64,000 nucleotides of DNA from an uncultured Sphaerochaeta sp. (GTDB taxonomy: Bacteria; Spirochaetota; Spirochaetia; Sphaerochaetales; Sphaerochaetaceae), in assembly GCF_963676285.1 (NCBI RefSeq), contig NZ_OY781063.1:1302001-1366000 (forward strand), in the 5' to 3' direction. The notes below the pieces were generated by a model that was given only the letters and a program-made list of their open reading frames with translations, ran no database searches and was not told the DNA's origin. The position numbers were made by a program, and so were the translations under genes. Positions 46,152-54,174 of this stretch are shown piece after piece (the first letter of the stretch is position 1; every line of letters starts with the position of its first letter).

Positions 46152-47153
46152 TTAGAAGCCAAGATAGTAATACTCATCTACATTAGTACTATCAACCAAC
46201 TTGTCACTTACTGCAATATTTGAAGGTATTTCCTTACCCGCAATACCGTTTTCAATTGTATCGAATACAGTATCTGCATACTTCGGAGAACAAGTAACTG
46301 TGGCAGATAATTTCCCAGATTTAATTGCATCGAAGGCCTCTAACATACCATCGACACCAACCAAAAATACATCTTCGTTGATCACCAAACCTGCAGCTTG
46401 CAGAGCTGTCGACACTCCAAGTGCCATCTCATCATTATGGCAATAGATGGCATCAATATTTCCATTGGTTGCTTGAATAATATTCTGAGCAAGTTCCTGA
46501 GCTTCAGATCTTGACCAGTTGGCACTTTGTTGTGATACCAGATTGTATTTCGGATCTTTGTCAATCACATTATGGAAACCTTGGGATCTATCACGTACGT
46601 CTGACCCACCGATGACTCCCTGGATTTCTGCAATATTCACAGTGGAAAGACCTTTTTTTGTTACTGCAGCATCAATCCATTCTCCTGCAGTCTGGCCTTC
46701 AAATACGAAATCACTCATGATTTGCGTAACGAAATCCACTCCTGGGGTTCCATTAGAACCTCTTGCCTTCATGATTACAGGTACGTTCTTCTCACGACAC
46801 GCATCAAGTGCGGGCTGAATTCCATCGGCATCAATTGCAACGATAACCATTACATTACAGCCTTGAGCAAGAAGTGACTCAACATTGGAAATCTGCTTTT
46901 CTTGATCGCCCTCGGCATTAGTGATGGCAATCTCATATCCTCTCTTTTCTGCCTCTTCTTTCATGTTTTCACTCTCAACAGTTCGCCAAGTACTACTGAG
47001 ATCAGCCTGAGAAAATCCTACGAACAGATCAGCCTTATCAGGCCAAACAATTCCCTCTACAGATTCTGTTGTTCCTTGAGCAAACAATCCTACAGACCCC
47101 AGAATTGCAACAAGCAATACTACCAGTGTAATGCCAATTGAATTTTTGTGCAT
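46152..47153 (-). CDS. Periplasmic sugar-binding protein, RbsB-like
   Basis: The 333-residue protein has a signal peptide (GITLVVLLVAILGSVGLFAQG) and a type I periplasmic fold: LFVGFSQADLSSTWRTVESENMKEEAEKRGYEI, QISNVESLLAQGCNVMVIVAIDADGIQPALDACREKNVPVI, and NIDAIYCHNDEMALGVSTALQAAG. It delivers a monosaccharide or pentose-type ligand to the Rbs-like permeases. GGAGGTAAGGT precedes its ATG. It is first in the leftward operon. Confidence 0.9.
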   Translation of the reverse strand: MHKNSIGITLVVLLVAILGSVGLFAQGTTESVEGIVWPDKADLFVGFSQADLSSTWRTVESENMKEEAEKRGYEIAITNAEGDQEKQISNVESLLAQGCNVMVIVAIDADGIQPALDACREKNVPVIMKARGSNGTPGVDFVTQIMSDFVFEGQTAGEWIDAAVTKKGLSTVNIAEIQGVIGGSDVRDRSQGFHNVIDKDPKYNLVSQQSANWSRSEAQELAQNIIQATNGNIDAIYCHNDEMALGVSTALQAAGLVINEDVFLVGVDGMLEAFDAIKSGKLSATVTCSPKYADTVFDTIENGIAGKEIPSNIAVSDKLVDSTNVDEYYYLGF

Positions 47154-47371
47154 ACCTTACCTCCATATTAGTAATGTTTTTTTATCGAACACTACTTTGT
47201 TACTTTTAAGTACATTCTAATCTCATTTATTTAAATGTCAATAATTATTTCACATTAAATACTAATTTCTAGTTCATTATTTATTTTTTTGTTAAAATCA
47301 TTGACATTTTTAAAAATTAGCTTACTCTATATGTATAAATATTTCCCATTTCTATTTTAAGGAGCTGGATT
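47154..47371. promoter_or_regulatory. Divergent AT-rich promoter region of the sugar cluster
   Basis: A 218-bp, very AT-rich gap separates the transporter operon from the rightward isomerase gene. TTGACA at 47301-47306, with TATA-like sequence near 47326-47339, is a possible rightward promoter, though spacing is longer than ideal. Operators for the DeoR-type regulator are expected here. Confidence 0.45.
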
Positions 47372-47920
47372 TTGGATATACATCGAGCAGGAACCGATAT
47401 CCTACATGAGATATCCCTTCATTTTGAGAATCTGAATTTCATACAATTAGAATCTCTGGCAAAACAGATTATGAAAGCAGATGCTGTTTTTCTTCTTGGT
47501 GCTGGTAGATCAAAATTAATGTTATCAACTTTTTGTCTCAGATTAAACCATCTAGGTATAACCTCATATATAGTAGGCGAAATTCCTTGTCCACCTACTA
47601 CACCAAAGAGCTTGATCATTGCTGCATCTGGGTCGGGAAAAACTTGCTCAATCATGTCAATCTTAAACAAACAGAAACAATTGGGGACAAACATATTTCT
47701 AATAACAGCTAACAATGAAGATAGTTTTGAAGAATATGCAGACAATATTCTTCGGATAGATGTTCCCAATTCACTTTTTAAGAAATTACCAGGATCAAAT
47801 CAGCTTATGCGGACAGCCTTTGAACAGATTGTTTTCCTTATTGGAGAATCAATCGTATATGAGCTGAGCCAGGACATTCCGCATGATACAATTGCTTCAA
47901 GGCATACAAATCTTGAATAG
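47372..47920 (+). CDS. SIS-domain isomerase, 6-phospho-3-hexuloisomerase (HxlB)-like
   Basis: The 182-residue protein is a single SIS domain of HxlB length: ADAVFLLGAGRSKLMLSTFCLRLNHLG, SLIIAASGSGKTCSIMSILNKQKQLGTNIFLIT and the C-terminal FEQIVFLIGESIVYELSQD. HxlB isomerises 3-hexulose-6-P and fructose-6-P; paralogues in sugar clusters act on other ketose phosphates. The start is a TTG with AAGGAG 7 bp upstream. Confidence 0.8.
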   Translation: MDIHRAGTDILHEISLHFENLNFIQLESLAKQIMKADAVFLLGAGRSKLMLSTFCLRLNHLGITSYIVGEIPCPPTTPKSLIIAASGSGKTCSIMSILNKQKQLGTNIFLITANNEDSFEEYADNILRIDVPNSLFKKLPGSNQLMRTAFEQIVFLIGESIVYELSQDIPHDTIASRHTNLE

Positions 47921-47933
47921 AGGAGAATATAGA

Positions 47934-48440
47934 ATGCCAAACATACTATCTTTTTTACAGTATTCCGTTGGACAACTAGGTTTTGTTGTAGAAGATTTAG
48001 ACAAGACGATGGAATCATACTATAATAATTTTGGTATTAATGATTGGAAAGTGTACACTTATGGGGCTCCTTTGTTGAAATTCATGAACTATAAGGGAAT
48101 GCCCTTTGAATATAAGGCTAAAATTGGGTTGAATTATTTTGGGAATACTCGGGTTGAATTCATACAACCTCTGGAAGGACATACCATTTATACTGATTTC
48201 ATCAAGAAACATGGATATGGGCTCCAGCATTTGGGCATCTATGTTGAAAACATTACCAAGGAGATACAATTTGCTAAGGAGCATGGCATCTATGTAGTAA
48301 TGGAAGGCGGTGGATTTGGCTTAGATGGTGATGGACATTTTGCATATCTTGATACAGAAGAAAAATATGGCATCACTTATGAGTTCATAGAACGTCCAAA
48401 ACGACGATATGAACCCGAGTATACATACCCCAACAATTAA
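47934..48440 (+). CDS. VOC-fold (glyoxalase/epimerase superfamily) protein
   Basis: The 168-residue protein has two beta-alpha-beta-beta-beta modules: LGFVVEDLDKTMESYYNNFG, then LQHLGIYVENITKEIQFAKEHG followed by TYEFIE. The spacing and likely metal ligands resemble methylmalonyl-CoA epimerase-type VOC enzymes. In this cluster it may epimerise or isomerise a sugar intermediate; the reaction is unknown. AGGAGAATATAG precedes the ATG at 47934. Confidence 0.75.
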   Translation: MPNILSFLQYSVGQLGFVVEDLDKTMESYYNNFGINDWKVYTYGAPLLKFMNYKGMPFEYKAKIGLNYFGNTRVEFIQPLEGHTIYTDFIKKHGYGLQHLGIYVENITKEIQFAKEHGIYVVMEGGGFGLDGDGHFAYLDTEEKYGITYEFIERPKRRYEPEYTYPNN

Positions 48441-48477
48441 TATTCAAATATTCAACTAAATATGGTATATTCGATTT

Positions 48478-49248
48478 ATGTGGAATGAAAGACAAATAAA
48501 AGAAAAAGAATTGCTCAAAGAGTCCAATTTTCTAACAATAAAACAATTGGCTATGATGCTCAAGGTATCAGAAATGACAGTTCGAAGAGATATTCCAATT
48601 ATCACAAAAGATACAAGCATTTCCCAAGTTCATGGAGGTCTTGTATTTAAACAAGAAGAGGATACCCAAACACGATATGAAGCCACTCGCGAGAACACTA
48701 AGAATCAGTTACTCAAGAAAGTGATTTCAAAGAAGGCTCTTGAATATATTCATGATGACATGGTGATTTTTTTTGATTCCGGAACCACCATAAAAATGCT
48801 ATGTGAGAGTATCCCAAAAGATAGAGCAATTACTGCAATCACTTCCAGTTATGAAGCACTTATCCCTCTAACTGAGTTATCCAACTCCACAATTATTACA
48901 CCTGGCGGGGTTTTCTCGCATAAACCACGTGTATTCTATGATTTAGAATCCATCAAATCAATCAACAGATATCGAGGAAATATCGCATTCATTGGTGCCA
49001 CAGGATATGAGATGCACATGGGGCTCACTTGTGCTTATACAGAGGATGCACCCCTAAAACAAGCAATAATGGAATCATGCCAAACAAGAATCCTTCTCAT
49101 TGATTCTTCAAAATTTGGCATTGTAAGTACCTGTTTTTTTTCTGATCTTTCTAAGTTTTCTGTTGTCATTACTGACAAAGGAATCCCACGGGAGTATGAA
49201 GACTATATCAGAAAACAAGATACTGTTGAGTTGATAATAGTAGAATAG
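48478..49248 (+). CDS. DeoR-family transcriptional regulator
   Basis: The 256-residue protein has an N-terminal DeoR helix-turn-helix (LTIKQLAMMLKVSEMTVRRDIPIITKD, then VHGGLVF) and the C-terminal sugar-phosphate sensor domain (MVIFFDSGTTIKMLCESIP, NIAFIGATGYEMHMGLTCA, ILLIDSSKFGI). It is the last gene of the sugar block and most likely controls it in response to a phosphorylated intermediate. Confidence 0.88.
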   Translation: MWNERQIKEKELLKESNFLTIKQLAMMLKVSEMTVRRDIPIITKDTSISQVHGGLVFKQEEDTQTRYEATRENTKNQLLKKVISKKALEYIHDDMVIFFDSGTTIKMLCESIPKDRAITAITSSYEALIPLTELSNSTIITPGGVFSHKPRVFYDLESIKSINRYRGNIAFIGATGYEMHMGLTCAYTEDAPLKQAIMESCQTRILLIDSSKFGIVSTCFFSDLSKFSVVITDKGIPREYEDYIRKQDTVELIIVE

Positions 49249-49284
49249 GAACATAAGCAATTACCTGCATAACAACCAGTAAGA

Positions 49285-49402
49285 AGATATGCTCTACTCC
49301 CTCATGGTATCCAAGAACCTCGATGCATCCATTGAGGCAATAGAGCAGACTATGGCGGTAACACACCGGCATGTAAGTACAGACAACACGCCATAAGAGA
49401 GC
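49285..49402 (+). repeat. 118-bp direct repeat, copy 2 (detached murR 3' end)
   Basis: Identical to 38330-38447 except one silent base. The frame still reads the last MurR residues to the TAA stop but lacks the rest of the gene. It sits 37 bp after the DeoR-type gene and marks the right edge of the inserted block. Confidence 0.93.
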
Positions 49403-49449
49403 AGACTACCCAGATACATGATTCTATCAAGATAGACAAATAGATTTAC

Positions 49450-49540
49450 TCACTCCACCGGCTCAACAAACACATAGACCGTGGAGGAATACAACCCCAT
49501 GGGAGGGTTTCTGAGCCTGGTAGCCAGCAGCTCATTCTGT
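49450..49540 (-). pseudogene. Detached C-terminal fragment of the secreted-protein gene family
   Basis: The leftward frame reads NPPMGLYSSTVYVFVEPVE then TGA, the same 19 C-terminal residues as the intact gene at 54175-55335 (which ends in TAG). DNA identity over 49452-49510 versus 54177-54235 is 56 of 59, and all three differences are silent. Upstream of Asn-Pro-Pro the sequence differs (QNELLATRLR), so the fragment comes from a diverged allele or paralogue. Confidence 0.85.
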
Positions 49541-49605
49541 CCGGATTTTTCTGTTTTTTACGTGGGGCAATCCTACCACCACTAACTCATTATCGTTCTA
49601 CCCGA

Positions 49606-49691
49606 AAAGAGGTGTTTCTTACAATCGGTATCGAGCTGACACTGACTGCACCTAGACTACAAGAATTTCAGAGAATGAGAAACACCTCTTT
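49606..49691. repeat. 14-bp inverted repeat with 58-bp spacer
   Basis: AAAGAGGTGTTTCT (49606-49619) is mirrored by AGAAACACCTCTTT (49678-49691). It lies between the gene fragment and the end of the AlbA_2 gene, in a 470-bp stretch (49249-49718) with no intact gene. It could be a terminator for the leftward pair or a small MITE-like element. Confidence 0.55.
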
Positions 49692-49718
49692 CAGGTAATC
49701 ATCTACCTTAATGACCTA

Positions 49719-50954
49719 CTACTCAGCTTCCTTTTTCCGATACAATACCGTCTTCAAATAGTCCTCATTGGCGTCAAACACAGGTTCAACTGTATTCTGT
49801 GCTTTCATCAAAGGAATCACTTTTGTTCTCACCCCCATACCACGATTATCCACATACCCATAGTCCCTTAACACCTCTGCAATTATGAGGTTACGTGGAA
49901 GTCTCTGACCAGAAATCATTTTTTCAATTGTCATTGAGTTAGGTAAGGCACCAGGACTGATCACCTCCAATCTGTTAATATAGATACCGATTTCGATTTC
50001 TACAAATCTTGTCCAATCGCGATGAGCCAAAGCATTAATGAAAACTTCGCGTATAGCTTCTAAAGGATAGAACCAGTGAGTATTCCTCCGAAGCGTTTGA
50101 TCGACAGAATCAGATTCTTCAGATATAAAGGGCTTAATCACTTCAATACATCGTTCAATAAGACCAGAATCAATCAATGTTCTTTCAGAACCTGTCATAT
50201 CCCAACGTCCGACTAAAGGAGCATCCAATATCTGATCGAAAAGAGCTTTATATTCCTTGTCTTCACTTGCAAAGCCAAATACCCGCAACCCGGCTTGTCT
50301 TAGAAATCTTCTTGGTGTTTTGCCAAACAGAACCAGACCTGCAATGGTACAATACATTTCTCCTGTAGCCTCTGTCAGGAAGCCTAAGCCCATTGCACGA
50401 TTAATCCAGGCTTCCCGGGTCTCAGGTATCATTGGATCTTTGATGATATCCCTGAGATAATTCTCCAATCTGCTCAAATCAAGATTTTCAAAACCCGTAC
50501 CAGGAACTGGGAGTACTTCTGTATGAAGCATTCCTCCATGTTGGAAAAGACGCATTTGCTGTTCTCGCGTAGCAATCTGTGAGGTTGAACCTACTCTTAT
50601 ATAGATATCTTCTCTCCCGGAATGACGAACAACATAAGGTTTTGAAATTCCCGGAGAAAAAGTTAACACTGCAATGTAGTGCTCTTCATCAATTTTGACT
50701 TTCTCATAGTAGGGAAGTACGGTAGGATGCACTTTATCACGGACAACACTCATTACCCATTCTTCCGCGTTATCGCGTTGGACTCCAGAAATCGTACCGT
50801 CATCCTCAACTCCCAAAAGAATACGTCCTCCCTGGAAATTCACCAGAGCGACAATTTCTTTGGCGAGTTGTTCCGGCCTAATATCATCTCTTTTAAACTC
50901 AATCCCAGAATTCTCTCCATTGGAAATAATTTCCAATATCTCTGATTTCAGCAT
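49719..50954 (-). CDS. Schlafen AlbA_2-domain ATP-binding protein
   Basis: The 411-residue protein starts with an AlbA_2 (Schlafen-type) nucleic-acid domain: ENSGIEFKRDDIRPEQLAKEIVALVNFQGGRILLGVEDDGTI, then YIRVGSTSQIATREQQ. A C-terminal GHKL-like ATP-binding half follows, with IREVFINALAHRDW (N box) and PGALPNSMTIEKM. Such proteins were once labelled RecG-like regulators and are common in defence loci. It starts 9 bp after the TrlF stop with GAGGTG upstream, so the two form an operon. Confidence 0.85.
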   Translation of the reverse strand: MLKSEILEIISNGENSGIEFKRDDIRPEQLAKEIVALVNFQGGRILLGVEDDGTISGVQRDNAEEWVMSVVRDKVHPTVLPYYEKVKIDEEHYIAVLTFSPGISKPYVVRHSGREDIYIRVGSTSQIATREQQMRLFQHGGMLHTEVLPVPGTGFENLDLSRLENYLRDIIKDPMIPETREAWINRAMGLGFLTEATGEMYCTIAGLVLFGKTPRRFLRQAGLRVFGFASEDKEYKALFDQILDAPLVGRWDMTGSERTLIDSGLIERCIEVIKPFISEESDSVDQTLRRNTHWFYPLEAIREVFINALAHRDWTRFVEIEIGIYINRLEVISPGALPNSMTIEKMISGQRLPRNLIIAEVLRDYGYVDNRGMGVRTKVIPLMKAQNTVEPVFDANEDYLKTVLYRKKEAE

Positions 50955-50963
50955 ATCAACACC

Positions 50964-53639
50964 TCAAAACTTATACTTTTCCTTTCTTTGGTTAAAGGCC
51001 GTTTTTCCACCCTCGAGAATACTTGCTGTCTTATCACGAATCACACTGACATCGATAGCCCCTTGGCTTTCATTAGGCATGAAACCTCGATTATCTTGCA
51101 CTTCCAAAATCCCAATCCACTCTGCATCACCAAAAACAGGAATATTGGCATTATGCGTCGCAAAAAGGAACTGCCTGTGGACCTTTTCTGATCGCAACTC
51201 AGCAACTATCCTCTCTGCAATAAAAGCATTATCAAGATTATCCTCTGGCTGATCCACAATAAGAGGATCCTTATTCTGTAACAGTAATAAATGAAGAATT
51301 GCCGTACACTGTTGTCCTCGGGACAAATTTTCAATAGGCTTATAGAGCTCTTGATCTCCATGAGCAATATTTAGTTCTATCTTTATGATGTCGGGTAATT
51401 CCAACTCTTCCATGCCTAAGATTTCCTTGTTTGACATCTTAACCAGCGCATTGGCCGTGGACGGGGTTATTCCCCACCCAGCGTTTAATAACGCATCAAC
51501 TCCAGATTGTATGCGTTCTACCAACATACTTGGAGTCAATTCATCAGTTTTATATATCCATGACAGTCGGTTCTCCCCAACACCCTCAAGATTACAACTC
51601 ATAAGATATTTGACCAATGGGGTCCTATCTGCTTCAGGAAGAACCTTCAGCTTCAAGTTTCCTTTCAATTTATTCTGTATCTTTTTCAACGATCCTATAA
51701 AATGAGCAGACCGTAGTGCTCTTTGCTCTGAAAGGTCAGATAAGATTGCACGTCTTTGCTTTCTTAATGCAGCAACAACTGCACCCTGAGTTTCCGCGAG
51801 CACTTTTTTCGGTTGTATTCTCTCAATTTCTGTCAGCAGCCGCTGAAACTCCAAACCGATAGCCCTGCCGCTTTTCCCTTCATTGGCAGGTAGTTCGTTA
51901 AAAGTTTTTTCCAACGCTTTTTCTTCACCATCCATAGAGTTCGTCAGTTCAGACAGGAGATTCTCAATTTTTTGAAAATGAGGATTCATTTTTGATTGCC
52001 AGGTTCTGATGAACTCTTCAGTTTTAGCTGCAATACTATCCAGTTCAATTTTAATTGCTTCCAGAATCTCTTTATGTGGAAGAGTTTCCAAAGCTTTTTC
52101 ACTAAGGAAAACAGTATCTGGAAGAACTCCCTGAACACGTTCAACAGCATCTTTTACTGATTTGAGTTCTTCCTCTTGTATCCTCTCTTTTAAACGTTTT
52201 TCTTTTTCCAGTAGAGGAATAATCTTCAACTTATCTTCTATTCCAAGCGCAATATACTGTTTAACCTGCTCTTCAAGCCTAGGAAGCCGAATTAGCTCTT
52301 CTTCAGTTGCAGCAATAGCATTCATTGCAGCTACTAACCTTACTCTATTGTCGCCTAGAGCCTTCAATGATTCCTGTATCTTCCATTCTCTTTCTCCGTA
52401 CCCATCTTCAAGGAACCGAGACAAAAGTCTCCTCTGTGCATTACTATCCTGGGCAATTTCGAATATCTCATTCTGCCCATAAATCTCAATCTCTGGAAGC
52501 AAATCAGCGGGTTTGAATGATGAAATGTTTCCTTCCTCATCTTTCACAAAAGCCTCATCAGGATACTTTCTGCTTATGGTAAATTTTTTACCATTCATCT
52601 TGGATGAACGGATACCTAGTTCTATTCTAGCTTTTTCTTTACCAATATTTTCCTTAATAATCTCTTTGTATTGCTTCTGGGCATTCATACCGATAGGTTC
52701 AAGTTCCAAGGCATATCTGATACATTCCAAGAGTGTTGATTTCCCAGTACCTCGGCCCCCAATAACAGCATTGAGATGATCGGAAAAATCAATAGATATT
52801 CCATGAAGATACCCATTGGTTACTGTCATGGACTCAATCTTGGAATAATACTGCTTGGAAATATCACTGTTCAGCCTTACTCGAGATTCCGGATCCTGAA
52901 AGGCTAGGGTAAAAGCCTCAAAGCTTGGACGTGTCATTTTTATAAGACACGATGCTCTAGGATCCTTGAGTGTCTCTGGTTTTTCCACATCCTTGGCATT
53001 TATAATTGCTACTGGAGTCTCCCGATGATATTCGGGATCTTTATTCTGAAGGATTAATCTATACCCATTTCCTTCACCATTCCTTAAATCATTCAGGGAA
53101 GAAGGAATTTGTGCTGCTTTTAAAAGTGGATCCTGCCAAACATGATTAAGTTGTTGCTTCAATATCCCCTTATCATCCGTAACATGCGCGGCAAAACAGA
53201 ACCCGCCTAAATCATCCACTTTAGCAAGAAGATTGCTCCCTCCTAAATGAGATGGCCACACTCCATTTAGTGGATTCATAAGCCCAAGAGCGCCAAGGTA
53301 TCGGTCCAACTGATCCTTTGATGTCCCCTCCGGAAAGAGACAGACAAAATGCACCTTCTCTGTAGTACAAATTTCAAAACCCGGAAATACGAGAATATCA
53401 TGCTGAGTAAACAAATCCCGAATTTTATCTATCCCATCAACATTGCCATGATCCGCAATTCCGATGATCTTAATCCCTTCCTCTTGGCATACTTGCAGGA
53501 GTTGTGCATTATATTCATCTTCAGAGAGGTTATGATCTGTTCCACGGTATTTGATGTAAGAAGAAGGATTTATTTGTAGAGCACACTTCCAGAATTGTGC
53601 TTTGGTATATTTCTTAGCAATATTTCCTTTCGTTTCCAT
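50964..53639 (-). CDS. TrlF-like protein: PHP domain fused to SMC/ABC-type ATPase
   Basis: The 891-residue protein has an N-terminal PHP-like phosphoesterase domain (IKIIGIADHGNVDGIDKI with Asp-His near 63, PGFEICTTEKVHFVCLF, GGFCFAAHVTD). An ABC ATPase head follows, with Walker A GGRGTGKST (294-302). A long helical insertion (about 420-690) includes coiled-coil stretches. Near the end are the ABC signature LSRGQQCTAILHLLLL, Walker B DPLIVDQPEDNLD and the switch His in FLFATHNANIPV. This matches proteins called TrlF-family AAA-like ATPases; the PHP part may be a nuclease gated by the ATPase. The ATG at 53639 has GGAGG 6 bp upstream. Confidence 0.85.
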   Translation of the reverse strand: METKGNIAKKYTKAQFWKCALQINPSSYIKYRGTDHNLSEDEYNAQLLQVCQEEGIKIIGIADHGNVDGIDKIRDLFTQHDILVFPGFEICTTEKVHFVCLFPEGTSKDQLDRYLGALGLMNPLNGVWPSHLGGSNLLAKVDDLGGFCFAAHVTDDKGILKQQLNHVWQDPLLKAAQIPSSLNDLRNGEGNGYRLILQNKDPEYHRETPVAIINAKDVEKPETLKDPRASCLIKMTRPSFEAFTLAFQDPESRVRLNSDISKQYYSKIESMTVTNGYLHGISIDFSDHLNAVIGGRGTGKSTLLECIRYALELEPIGMNAQKQYKEIIKENIGKEKARIELGIRSSKMNGKKFTISRKYPDEAFVKDEEGNISSFKPADLLPEIEIYGQNEIFEIAQDSNAQRRLLSRFLEDGYGEREWKIQESLKALGDNRVRLVAAMNAIAATEEELIRLPRLEEQVKQYIALGIEDKLKIIPLLEKEKRLKERIQEEELKSVKDAVERVQGVLPDTVFLSEKALETLPHKEILEAIKIELDSIAAKTEEFIRTWQSKMNPHFQKIENLLSELTNSMDGEEKALEKTFNELPANEGKSGRAIGLEFQRLLTEIERIQPKKVLAETQGAVVAALRKQRRAILSDLSEQRALRSAHFIGSLKKIQNKLKGNLKLKVLPEADRTPLVKYLMSCNLEGVGENRLSWIYKTDELTPSMLVERIQSGVDALLNAGWGITPSTANALVKMSNKEILGMEELELPDIIKIELNIAHGDQELYKPIENLSRGQQCTAILHLLLLQNKDPLIVDQPEDNLDNAFIAERIVAELRSEKVHRQFLFATHNANIPVFGDAEWIGILEVQDNRGFMPNESQGAIDVSVIRDKTASILEGGKTAFNQRKEKYKF

Positions 53640-54174
53640 CTCTATCCTCCACGAGCCTTTCAACTCAAGCTATCTAAAACCCCAGTAAGATTCTGCAATA
53701 AGCATACCATATAGTTAGGTATGAAAAACAGGAACAAATCTACCTCTTTGCATTATGACGACTCTTTGTTGAGACATAATAATAAAAATACCTGCTTTTG
53801 TTTCGATTCCATGCCTTTATTTGTCCAGGGATGAGCAATCACTATGAATGCTACAATACCCAAGGCTGACTCATGCCAACAGACAGTATTGAAATTGTCA
53901 GAACCTTTGTTACGGGGCCATCATCTTCGAACCTATTATATTCTCGGATCTTACATACCCATACTGCTGCAGGAAATACCTCTTTTCCTATGGAAACTTC
54001 CAATACCCATTGGGAACACTCATTCGGCTGCCATTCTCCAATTCATCATTTAAAAGTCCATTTCCCTTACGTTCTTTCTGATAACTGTATAATGATAGTA
54101 GGTAGACATACGTATAAAATCGCGCCAATACCAGCTAATAGTATATTACAGGGAAGATATTTACAAGTTTTACC
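53640..54174. other. Intergenic stretch, no supported gene
   Basis: About 535 bp upstream of the TrlF-like gene. Several short open frames exist (a rightward one of 69 codons at 53844-54053 and a leftward one around 53850-54050 reading EVFPAAVWVCKIREYNRFEDDGPVTK) but none has a ribosome site or a known family. The part near 53700 should contain the promoter of the AlbA_2/TrlF operon. It may include decayed coding DNA. Confidence 0.4.

Noticed and set aside
53844..54053. Rightward 69-codon hydrophobic frame
   Set aside because: No ribosome site or homology that I can recognise, in a region that looks like decayed DNA.
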